Shown here: one piece after another, positions 1-5,654 of the stretch
Numbering within the stretch: position 1 is the stretch's first letter
How the letters are laid out: every line of letters begins with the position of its first letter
The notes under the pieces: generated by a model
Seen by the model: only the letters and a program-made list of their open reading frames with translations
The model's database searches: none
Told to the model about the DNA's origin: nothing
Made by a program: the position numbers and the translations under genes
Origin: Christensenella sp. UBA6420
Lineage (GTDB): Bacteria > Bacillota > Clostridia > Christensenellales > DTU072
Assembly (NCBI GenBank): GCA_002439705.1
Contig: DJPE01000100.1
Coordinates: forward strand, 1-8,699
Length of the DNA: 8,699 bases
Reading direction: 5' to 3'

Positions 1-12
1 CCCTTTCCTCAT
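1..12 (-). CDS. Start of a minus-strand gene, only first four codons in window
   Basis: An ATG on the minus strand (positions 12-10) is followed by codons for Arg-Lys-Gly and then the window ends. It is preceded by AAGGGGG (minus strand, 25-19), a good Shine-Dalgarno sequence six bases from the ATG, which matches the strong sites of the other genes here. Nothing can be said about the product. Its upstream region contains the structured block at 94-410, which could be its leader. Confidence 0.5.
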
Positions 13-86
13 AATGTTCCCCCTTATCCGAATTTAACAAGGTTGGTTTTTTCTCAACAAACTTAATACTTGAATAAACTTTAACA

Positions 87-116
87 AAAGGAAAAGCAAG
101 ACGGACTGCCTTGCTT
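87..116 (-). terminator. Probable intrinsic terminator, minus strand
   Basis: Read on the minus strand, AAGCAAG and CTTGCTT form a perfect 7-bp stem (116-110 with 100-94) around a nine-base loop, followed by an interrupted U tract (TTTTCCTTTT). It lies at the downstream end of the structured block and about 75 bases before the next minus-strand start codon. It could end the deacetylase transcript, end a separate structured RNA, or act as a leader terminator for the gene at 12. The short stem and broken T tract make it moderate rather than strong. Confidence 0.5.
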
Positions 117-120
117 CATT

Positions 121-209
121 GTTAAGTCAGACTTACACGGATTAAGGCGTTTATACGCACAAAGCTTACGCGACTGCGTTAAACGCCCGTGTAACGCTTG
201 GTCGGGAAT
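121..209. ncRNA. Structured motif, copy A (two nested stems)
   Basis: An outer stem TTACACGG (133-140) pairs with CCGTGTAA (187-194). Inside it, GCGTTTA (147-153) pairs with TAAACGC (180-186) and ACGCA (155-159) with TGCGT (175-179), closing on a loop that contains TTAC (GTAA on the minus strand). The unit continues into AACGCTTGGTC (193-203). The same architecture and loop words occur in copy B with different stem sequences. The strand is uncertain: a terminator-like hairpin at its minus-strand end favours minus, but base-pair evidence is split. I do not recognise a named RNA family, and a DNA-level element folding as single strand is also possible. Confidence 0.5.
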
Positions 210-289
210 AAGAGTCCTGCTTATGCGGATAAAGATTTTTTCGCACGAAGTCTTACGACTGCGGAAAAATCCCGCATAACGATTGGTCT
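210..289. ncRNA. Structured motif, copy B (covarying with copy A)
   Basis: The outer stem TTATGCGG (221-228) pairs with CCGCATAA (272-279). The inner stem GATTTTTTCGCA (234-245) pairs with TGCGGAAAAATC (260-271), 12 bp including one T-G pair. The apical part, 246-259, has GTC-TTAC-GAC on the plus strand, or AGTC-GTAA-GACT with a GNRA-type loop on the minus strand. Compared with copy A, two outer-stem pairs have both members changed, and most of the inner stem is replaced while still pairing. Loop and flank words (GCAC.AAG, ACTGCG, TAACG.TTGGTC) are kept. This pattern indicates selection on the fold rather than on a protein. Confidence 0.5.
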
Positions 290-296
290 GATACCA

Positions 297-410
297 TAAC
301 TCCAAAGCAACGGCTTCGGAAATTAACGCCCGCAAGGGCATTTAACGCCAAACTCGTTTGGCAATTAACTCCACGCAGTGGACTATTCGGTTTACGCCCC
401 GACACTCCGA
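297..410. repeat. Array of short hairpins with a repeated TTAAC-type linker
   Basis: Four clear hairpins follow each other: CCAAAGC/GCTTCGG (302-308 with 313-319, one A-C mismatch that becomes G-U on the minus strand), GCCC/GGGC with a GCAA loop (328-339), GCCAAAC/GTTTGGC (347-362) and TCCAC/GTGGA (370-382). A weaker fifth, TCGG/CCGA, is at 387-410. Each of the clear ones is preceded by a similar linker: ATAAC, ATTAAC, TTTAAC, ATTAAC. Stem sequences differ while linkers are kept. It sits directly downstream of the deacetylase stop codon. I cannot assign a family. Confidence 0.5.
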
Positions 411-423
411 TAAACTCAGCAAA

Positions 424-1131
424 CTATATGGTATCCATATTAGCTACAAGCTCGGATACGGTGACGGCTTCGAGTCCTTTTTCTTTATAATAATCGAGAA
501 TATACGGCAAAGCCTTTACCGTTTGTTCGGTGGGGTGCATAAGTATCATATCGCCGCTTTGGATATCCTTAGTCGCTCTTTTGGTAATCAGTTCGTAGTC
601 TTTATCACGCCAGTCGATAGTGTCCTTAGACCACATTATTACCTTTACTCCGAGTTCTTCGCAGGTGTCCAGCATATCTTGTCCTATACTACCCGACGGC
701 GGGGCGAAAAGGGTAGGTTCTTTACCCGTGATTTTCCCTATCAGTCGGGAACAAAGGATTATTTCTTCCCTATTTTGGTTCTTACTTATTTTCGCGTGGT
801 CAAGGTGCAAATATCCGTGGTTTCCGAGTTCGTTTTTTTCATATATTTTTTTGACGGTATCGACGTTTTTCTCCGCCCAGCATCCGCCTAAAAAAAACGT
901 GGCTTTCACGCCGTACTTATCGAGCGTGTCCAAAATTTTTTCCACGTATTCCGTTCCCTGATACACGTTGAACATAACGGCGACTTTGTTTTCCGCGGCA
1001 GCGTTTTTGTATATCGGCGCGGAAACTTCGGCAGCCGCCGTATCGGGTACGCACGCAAAATACAGCCCTACGAGTACCGCCACTATAATAACGTTTGTGA
1101 CGACGTGTAAAAATATGTTGTTCTTTTTCAT
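424..1131 (-). CDS. YlxY-like membrane-anchored polysaccharide deacetylase homologue
   Basis: This 235-residue protein has one N-terminal hydrophobic segment (about 8-30), which fits a signal anchor placing the rest outside the membrane. Residues 48-230 are a NodB-type deacetylase domain. Visible motifs are VKATFFLGG (75-83), GNHGYLH (103-109, the His-x3-His metal pair), FAPPSGS (142-148), MWSKDTIDW (166-174) and ILMHPT (196-201). The usual TFDDG motif is replaced by MFNVYQGTEY, with Asn55 where the catalytic Asp normally lies. As I remember it, Bacillus YlxY also has an Asn there (INVAWGNEY) and the same FAPPSGS, so this is a family trait rather than decay. Whether YlxY-type proteins act on peptidoglycan is uncertain. 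The ATG at 1131 has no clear ribosome binding site, so the start is less certain than the domain call. It is divergent from glyS. Confidence 0.85.
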   Translation of the reverse strand: MKKNNIFLHVVTNVIIVAVLVGLYFACVPDTAAAEVSAPIYKNAAAENKVAVMFNVYQGTEYVEKILDTLDKYGVKATFFLGGCWAEKNVDTVKKIYEKNELGNHGYLHLDHAKISKNQNREEIILCSRLIGKITGKEPTLFAPPSGSIGQDMLDTCEELGVKVIMWSKDTIDWRDKDYELITKRATKDIQSGDMILMHPTEQTVKALPYILDYYKEKGLEAVTVSELVANMDTI

Positions 1132-1170
1132 ATCAATATACTATTCTTACGCAAATCGTTTTATGAACGT

Positions 1171-1199
1171 TTGACTTTTTCGGTGATAATAATTATTAT
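1171..1199 (+). promoter_or_regulatory. Probable sigma-A promoter of glyS
   Basis: TTGACT (1171-1176) and TATTAT (1194-1199) are separated by 17 bases, close to the vegetative consensus. The end of the spacer and the -10 lie inside an AT-rich trinucleotide run (1187-1213), which offers further -10-like hexamers (TATAAT at 1200-1205) at poorer spacing. Only about 50 bases separate the promoter from the glyS start, leaving no room for a T-box leader. Confidence 0.6.
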
Positions 1200-1253
1200 T
1201 ATAATAATCATTAGTAAAAACCGATTAAAAATCGTTATTTTCAAGGAGTTATT

Positions 1254-2639
1254 ATGGCAGAACTTACTATGGACAAACTTGTCGCTCTGTGCAAAAACAG
1301 GGGTTTCGTCTTTCCCGGAAGCGAAATATACGGCGGACTCGCAAACACTTGGGACTACGGTCCTCTCGGCGTCGAACTCAAAAACAATATAAAAAAGGCT
1401 TGGTGGAAAAAGTTCGTTCAGGAAAACGAATATAACGTAGGTCTCGACTGCGCTATCCTTATGAACCCCAACGTTTGGGTCGCAAGCGGTCACGTAGGCG
1501 GTTTTTCCGACCCCCTTATGGACTGCAAATCCTGCAAATCCCGTCACAGAGCCGATAACCTTATCGAAGATTACGCCGCCAAAAACGGTCTCGACGTCAA
1601 TCTTGCCGGTTGGACGAACGAACAAATGGAAAACTACATCGCCGAACACAAAATCAAATGCCCCATCTGCGGCAACAGCAATTTTACCGGCGTAAGACAG
1701 TTTAACCTTATGTTCAAGACCTTCCAGGGCGTAACCGAAGACTCGGTAAGCACCCTTTATCTCCGTCCCGAAACCGCGCAGGGAATTTTCGTCAACTTCC
1801 TTAACGTTCAGCGTTCCACTAGAAGTAAAGTTCCGTTCGGTATAGGACAAATCGGTAAGAGCTTCCGTAACGAAATCACCCCCGGAAACTTTATTTTCCG
1901 CGTAAGAGAATTCGAACAGATGGAACTCGAATTCTTCTGCAAACCCGGTACCGACCTTGAATGGTTCGCTTATTGGAAAAACTTCTGTAAAGAGTGGCTT
2001 CTCGGTCTCGGCATAAAGGAAGAAAGACTGAAATTAAGAGACCACGACCCCGAAGAACTCTGCTTTTACAGTAACGCTACCACCGACTTCGAATATAAAT
2101 TCCCCTTCGGTTGGGGAGAACTTTGGGGCGTAGCGGACAGAACCGATTACGACCTTAACGCTCATATGAAAGTCAGCGGAAAGAGTCTCGAATACACCGA
2201 CCCCGCGACCAACGAAAAGTACGTACCCTACGTCATCGAACCGTCGCTCGGCGTAGAACGTATGGTTCTTGCCGTACTCTGCAACGCTTACGAAGAACAG
2301 ACTCTCGAAGGCGGCGACACCCGCGTGGTAATGCACCTGCACCCCGCGCTCGCTCCTATTAAAATCGCAGTACTCCCCTTGCAGAAAAAACTCGGCGACA
2401 AAGCCGACGAACTCTTCAAGTCTCTTTCCAAAAAATTCGTCTGCAACTACGACGAAGCGGGCAGCATCGGAAAACGCTACCGCCGTCAGGACGAAGCAGG
2501 CACTCCTTACTGCGTAACGATAGACTTCGACACTCTCGAAAACGATACCGTAACCGTCCGCGACAGAGATACGATGGAACAGGTCAGAATGCCGATAGCC
2601 GACCTTGAAAAATACTTCGACGAAAAGTTCGCTTACTAA
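1254..2639 (+). CDS. glyS: Glycyl-tRNA synthetase, single-chain dimeric type
   Basis: This cytoplasmic class II enzyme charges tRNA-Gly with glycine. The 461-residue chain is of the one-gene homodimeric type, not the two-subunit GlyQ/GlyS type, and is a normal full length. The N-terminal catalytic core starts with NRGFVFPGSEIYGG (15-28). RPETAQG (171-177) and FRNEI (204-208, motif 2) contribute to the active site, and GVERM (333-337) is motif 3. Cys pairs CKSC (91-94) and CPIC (136-139) in the insertion could bind zinc. Residues from about 366 on form the anticodon-binding domain (IKIAVLPLQKK through ADLEKYF). The start is set by AAGGAG at 1243-1248. It is a single-gene transcription unit with its own promoter and terminator. 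Confidence 0.97.
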   Translation: MAELTMDKLVALCKNRGFVFPGSEIYGGLANTWDYGPLGVELKNNIKKAWWKKFVQENEYNVGLDCAILMNPNVWVASGHVGGFSDPLMDCKSCKSRHRADNLIEDYAAKNGLDVNLAGWTNEQMENYIAEHKIKCPICGNSNFTGVRQFNLMFKTFQGVTEDSVSTLYLRPETAQGIFVNFLNVQRSTRSKVPFGIGQIGKSFRNEITPGNFIFRVREFEQMELEFFCKPGTDLEWFAYWKNFCKEWLLGLGIKEERLKLRDHDPEELCFYSNATTDFEYKFPFGWGELWGVADRTDYDLNAHMKVSGKSLEYTDPATNEKYVPYVIEPSLGVERMVLAVLCNAYEEQTLEGGDTRVVMHLHPALAPIKIAVLPLQKKLGDKADELFKSLSKKFVCNYDEAGSIGKRYRRQDEAGTPYCVTIDFDTLENDTVTVRDRDTMEQVRMPIADLEKYFDEKFAY

Positions 2640-2663
2640 TAACCCCTATTCCTTTACAATATT

Positions 2664-2691
2664 AAAGCCCCGACGAATTCGGGGCTTTTTT
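2664..2691 (+). terminator. Intrinsic terminator of glyS
   Basis: AAAGCCCCGA (2664-2673) pairs perfectly with TCGGGGCTTT (2679-2688) across a five-base loop and runs into six T residues. It sits 25 bases after the glyS stop and separates glyS from the methionine operon. The AAAGCCCCGA core recurs in the terminator after metQ. Confidence 0.93.
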
Positions 2692-2780
2692 ATAACGGTA
2701 TTTACGTTCATAACGAAAGAAGCTCGTAAAGCGGTTGCGGTAAATAATACGTAAAAAATTCTTTTATGGGCGTCAAGTCG

Positions 2781-2810
2781 TTGACAAGGCGCGTTTCTTA
2801 ATGGTACACT
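2781..2810 (+). promoter_or_regulatory. Promoter of the leader peptide and metNIQ operon
   Basis: A perfect -35 TTGACA (2781-2786) is followed after 18 bases by TACACT (2805-2810), preceded by TG at 2802-2803 in the extended -10 position. Transcription would start near 2816-2818, almost directly at the ribosome binding site of the leader ORF. The stretch 2692-2780 upstream shows nothing I can identify. Confidence 0.75.
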
Positions 2811-2830
2811 TTTTGAGCAAGGAGAAGTTT

Positions 2831-2920
2831 ATGACAAATTTCGGTTTTACTATGGCTATGGATATGCGTATGCGCATGATGTGTGTCATGTGCCGTTTTC
2901 GTGTTGCCGAAAAGTCGTAA
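2831..2920 (+). CDS. Methionine-rich leader peptide of the metNIQ operon
   Basis: This is a 29-codon ORF with an AAGGAG (2819-2824) six bases ahead of its ATG. Eight of the 29 codons are Met (1, 8, 10, 12, 14, 16, 17, 20) and two are Cys (18, 21), clustered as MAMDMRMRMMCVMC at residues 8-21. It ends at TAA 2918-2920, 28 bases before a terminator stem, and metN follows. Length, placement and composition match amino-acid leader peptides such as those of his, trp or leu operons: scarce Met-tRNA would stall the ribosome in the Met run and prevent termination. The peptide itself probably has no other function. The control role is inferred from layout. It is too short for most gene finders. No S-box or T-box is seen here. 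Confidence 0.85.
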   Translation: MTNFGFTMAMDMRMRMMCVMCRFRVAEKS

Positions 2921-2977
2921 GCCTATTCCCTTTTTTAAGACGATAAGGAGCAGTAAGTTTACGGACTTACTGCTTTT
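2896..2977 (+). promoter_or_regulatory. Possible mutually exclusive leader RNA pairings
   Basis: TTTTCG (2896-2901) can pair with CGAAAA (2908-2913) at the end of the leader ORF. AAAAGTCGTAAGCC (2910-2923) can instead pair with GGACTTACTGCTTTT (2963-2977), with one C-U mismatch, one G-U pair and one bulged A. The second pairing takes up the 3' arm of the terminator, so it could be the antiterminator, and a ribosome at the leader stop codon would block it. The pairing is imperfect and the competing terminator stem is local and perfect, so this model is tentative. Confidence 0.4.
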
Positions 2978-2980
2978 TTT
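2949..2980 (+). terminator. Attenuator terminator ahead of metN
   Basis: AGCAGTAAGT (2949-2958) and ACTTACTGCT (2965-2974) form a perfect 10-bp stem with a six-base loop, followed by a run of seven T residues (2974-2980). It lies between the leader ORF and metN, inside what must be the same transcript because no second promoter is seen between 2981 and 3005. An intrinsic terminator here makes sense only if it is conditional, which supports attenuation. Confidence 0.88.
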
Positions 2981-3005
2981 ATAAATAACGCATAAAGGAG
3001 ATTTT

Positions 3006-3998
3006 ATGATAGAGATACAGAATCTAAGCAAGACCTACGGCGGAGCGAAAGAAAAGTTCGTCGCGCTGAAAGACGTCAACCTTAAAATCGAAGACGGCGA
3101 TATTTACGGAATAATCGGTCTGTCGGGGGCGGGAAAATCGACGCTCGTCAGGTGTATAAACTTGCTCGAACGCCCCACCTGCGGCAAAATCCTTATCGAC
3201 GGCGAAGACCTTACGTCCGCGGACAAAAAAAGGCTTCGCGAAATACGCAAAAGCGTGTCGATGATTTTCCAACAGTTTAACCTGTTGCAACAGCGTAGCG
3301 TACTTAAAAACGTGGAGCTTGCGGGAGAACTGCACAAAGACGTCGACAGAAAAGAACGCGCGAAAAAGCTGTTGGAAACGGTGGGACTCGGCGACAAACT
3401 CAACGCCTATCCGTCGCAACTGTCGGGCGGACAGCAACAGAGAGTGGCGATAGCCCGCGCCCTTATGACTAATCCGAAAATCCTTTTATGCGACGAAGCG
3501 ACGAGCGCGCTCGACCCCGAAACGACGAAATCCATTTTGGAATTACTTAAAGAACTCAACAAAAAACTCGGTCTTACGGTAGTAATAATCTCCCATCAGA
3601 TGTCGGTAATCGAAGCCGTCTGCAACAAGGTAGCTATAATTGACCGCTCGGAAATAGTGACGCAAGGGTATCTGCAAGACGTATTTTTGTCACCCAAAGA
3701 GCCTATTGCGAAAAAGCTTATCTATTCGGGCAAGATAAACGCGGGGTTCAAGGGAGAGAAGTTTATCAAGCTCGTTTTCGACGGTTCTACCGACAAACCC
3801 ATAATAACCAATATCATTCAGGAATGTAACATTCTTCTGTCCATAATCTATGCGGAGACGAAAGTAATAAACGATAAGATTTACGGACAGACGATATTCA
3901 GACTGCCGTACTACGACGAAGATATAGAAAAACTCTGCGCGTATCTTAACGAAAACGGCGTAAAATTCGAGGAGGTGGACAGCGATGACTTTTGCTGA
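3006..3998 (+). CDS. metN: Methionine ABC transporter, ATP-binding protein MetN
   Basis: The cytoplasmic ATPase that drives methionine uptake, 330 residues, near the usual 340 or so. The ATPase domain (1-245) shows Walker A GLSGAGKST (38-46), the Q-loop in IFQQFN (87-92), signature LSGGQQQR (139-146), Walker B ILLCDE (159-164) and the switch His in IISHQM (194-199). Residues about 252-323 form the C-terminal NIL regulatory domain, which in E. coli MetN binds methionine and causes transinhibition. This points to methionine rather than another amino acid. The start is set by AAGGAG at 2995-3000. The gene overlaps metI by 14 bases and is first in the operon behind the leader attenuator. Confidence 0.95.
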   Translation: MIEIQNLSKTYGGAKEKFVALKDVNLKIEDGDIYGIIGLSGAGKSTLVRCINLLERPTCGKILIDGEDLTSADKKRLREIRKSVSMIFQQFNLLQQRSVLKNVELAGELHKDVDRKERAKKLLETVGLGDKLNAYPSQLSGGQQQRVAIARALMTNPKILLCDEATSALDPETTKSILELLKELNKKLGLTVVIISHQMSVIEAVCNKVAIIDRSEIVTQGYLQDVFLSPKEPIAKKLIYSGKINAGFKGEKFIKLVFDGSTDKPIITNIIQECNILLSIIYAETKVINDKIYGQTIFRLPYYDEDIEKLCAYLNENGVKFEEVDSDDFC

Positions 3999-4656
3999 TA
4001 TTCTTTTACTTAGCGGCGAAACGCTGCTTATGACCGTTCTTTCCACGGCTCTCGCTTACGTCTTCGGTCTCCCTTGCGGAATACTTCTCAACGTGACGAG
4101 TAAAAACGGACTCAAACCCTGCAAGTGGCTTAACCTTATAGTAGGGTTTATCGTAAACGTATTGCGTTCCGTCCCCTGCCTTATAATAATCGTGCTGTGC
4201 ATACCGTGGTCGCGGGCGTGGTTCGGTACGGGTACGGGCGCGTGGTACACTATCCTTATCCCCCTTACCGTTTGCGCGTTCGGGTTCGTTTCGAGAATGG
4301 TAGAACAGTCGCTCGCCGAAGTGCCTGCGGGCGAAATCGAAGCGGTGCGTTCTCTCGGCGCGACGGATTTTCAGTTGATAACCAAAGTTCTGCTCCCCGA
4401 ATCGAAGGCTTCGCTCATTACGGGCGCGGCGGTGGTCGCGGTAAGCATCATAGGATACACTTCCTTTGCTTACAATATAGGCGCGGGCGGACTTATTTCG
4501 GGAATATACACCTATTACACCCGACACACGGGAGATTATCTTAAACAAGCCACGTTCTGGATACTCATCGCCGTCGTAGTCGTAATCGTCCAACTCATAC
4601 AGGAATTAGGACTTAAACTTGCTAAAAAAATCGATAAAAGGAGAATATTAAAATGA
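3985..4656 (+). CDS. metI: Methionine ABC transporter, permease MetI
   Basis: The membrane subunit of the importer, 223 residues, a normal length for MetI, with about five hydrophobic spans (near 10-36, 48-72, 86-106, 143-165 and 190-210). The cytoplasmic coupling loop EAVRSLGATDFQLITKVLLP (119-138) is the EAA motif that docks on MetN. The NVLRSVP segment (58-64) is also typical of the family. The ATG lies inside the end of metN, with GGAGGTGG at 3971-3978 as ribosome binding site. The stop codon overlaps the metQ start (ATGA), so translation of the two is probably coupled. Confidence 0.93.
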   Translation: MTFADILLLSGETLLMTVLSTALAYVFGLPCGILLNVTSKNGLKPCKWLNLIVGFIVNVLRSVPCLIIIVLCIPWSRAWFGTGTGAWYTILIPLTVCAFGFVSRMVEQSLAEVPAGEIEAVRSLGATDFQLITKVLLPESKASLITGAAVVAVSIIGYTSFAYNIGAGGLISGIYTYYTRHTGDYLKQATFWILIAVVVVIVQLIQELGLKLAKKIDKRRILK

Positions 4657-5555
4657 AAAAAACAATTTCAGCTCTTCTCGTTCTGACGCTGTGCGTAGCT
4701 GCCGTAGCGTCCGTATTCGTTCTCACCGCGTGTAACGGTTCGAACGCCGTTACTTTCGAAATCTGCGACGACGACTCCAACGCCGTCCGCGCGTTCCAAC
4801 TTCTCGAAGCGAAAGGCGTAATCTCGAAAGAAACCGAAGGCGACAACTATCCTATAACCGACGACGGCAAACTCAACATATCCGAAGCGAGCAAATCGTG
4901 GACGAACAAAGCCGGCACCGTTAAAGTAACTTTGGTCGCAGAAAACCTGCTCGTACCGTCCATGGGCGACTACGATTACGCCGTTCTTCCCTGCAACACC
5001 GCTTACACCGGTAAAATATCCGCAGACAAAAGAGCAGCGGTCGAAGACGACCCCGTTCAGGTATCCGGTAAAGCCAACGTGCTTGCCGCAAGAAAGAACG
5101 ATTACGCAAACGACGCCGCATACAAACAGAAAATCGACGCCCTTACGAACGCTCTTCTGTCCGCGGAAGTGTCCGCTTACTTCGAAGACAAATACTTAGG
5201 CGCAATGACCTGCGACTCTTCCACTCAGATAGATTTGAGAGAAACCAAGGACGCTACCGTAAACGGAAACGGAACGGAAATAAAAGTCTGCGCGTCCGAC
5301 ACGCCCCATGCGGAAGTCCTTAACGGCTGCGTAAAAGCTCTTCTTGCAGACAAAGGCTACGACCTTAAAGTAACCGTTCTCGACTGGACCTTGCAAAACG
5401 ACGCCGTAGCTAACGGAGAATACGACGCAAACTATTTCCAGCATATCCCCTATCTCGAAACCTATTCGGGCAGCGTAAGCCTTTTCGCCGCCTGCAAAGT
5501 TCATTACGAACCGCTCGGAATTTACTACGGCAAAGCTACCGAATGGAAGTTTTAA
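4653..5555 (+). CDS. metQ: Methionine-binding lipoprotein MetQ, apparently circularly permuted
   Basis: The substrate-binding subunit, 300 residues. A signal peptide with lipobox LTAC (24-27) indicates a Cys27-anchored lipoprotein outside the membrane. The mature protein shows MetQ segments in the wrong order. Residues about 33-186 match the normally C-terminal part: FEICDDDSNAVRAFQLLEAKG resembles the usual IAIPNDPTNEGRALLLLEKAG, and the stretch ending ALLSAEVSAYFEDKYLGA is the usual end. After a polar linker (about 187-208), residues 209-293 match the normal mature N-terminus: IKVCASDTPHAEVL, then DANYFQHIPYLE and VHYEPLGIYY. Both lobes appear complete, so the fold could close normally. The reading frame is open throughout, the ribosome binding site is GGAG (4640-4643), and the operon position is the normal one for metQ. 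I recalled the family sequence from memory; the order change is plain, the permutation is the inference. Confidence 0.9.
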   Translation: MKKTISALLVLTLCVAAVASVFVLTACNGSNAVTFEICDDDSNAVRAFQLLEAKGVISKETEGDNYPITDDGKLNISEASKSWTNKAGTVKVTLVAENLLVPSMGDYDYAVLPCNTAYTGKISADKRAAVEDDPVQVSGKANVLAARKNDYANDAAYKQKIDALTNALLSAEVSAYFEDKYLGAMTCDSSTQIDLRETKDATVNGNGTEIKVCASDTPHAEVLNGCVKALLADKGYDLKVTVLDWTLQNDAVANGEYDANYFQHIPYLETYSGSVSLFAACKVHYEPLGIYYGKATEWKF

Positions 5556-5583
5556 CCTGTTCATATTCCGCTATCATAAAACT

Positions 5584-5636
5584 AAAAAGCCCCGAAATCC
5601 GGGGCTTTTTCGTTAAGCCGAGTTCGGGGCTTTTTT
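5584..5636. terminator. Bidirectional terminator between metQ and the cysK remnant, with a partial second copy
   Basis: AAAAAGCCCCG (5584-5594) pairs perfectly with CGGGGCTTTTT (5600-5610), with A and T runs on both sides so it can work for both convergent genes. Twenty bases on, a second 3' arm TTCGGGGCTTTTTT (5623-5636) has a shorter 5' arm AAGCC (5615-5619). The first 5' arm could pair with either 3' arm. This looks like a partial duplication of the terminator. Confidence 0.85.
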
Positions 5637-5654
5637 ACTTTCAGTTGAAATAAC

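Noticed and set aside
81..341. 86-codon minus-strand ORF in the structured region
   Set aside because: It has no ribosome binding site, runs through all the inverted repeats and has no recognisable protein character; the stem covariation argues against coding.
121..410. CRISPR array or integron attC sites
   Set aside because: There are no identical direct repeats with unique spacers, and the arms do not show the attC core pattern; no cas, recombinase or cassette gene is visible.
1132..1253. T-box leader for glyS
   Set aside because: Only about 50 bases lie between the likely promoter and the ATG, and no T-box sequence or terminator is present.
2692..3005. SAM riboswitch ahead of metN
   Set aside because: No S-box core or four-way arrangement of stems could be found; the only strong structure is the terminator after the leader ORF.
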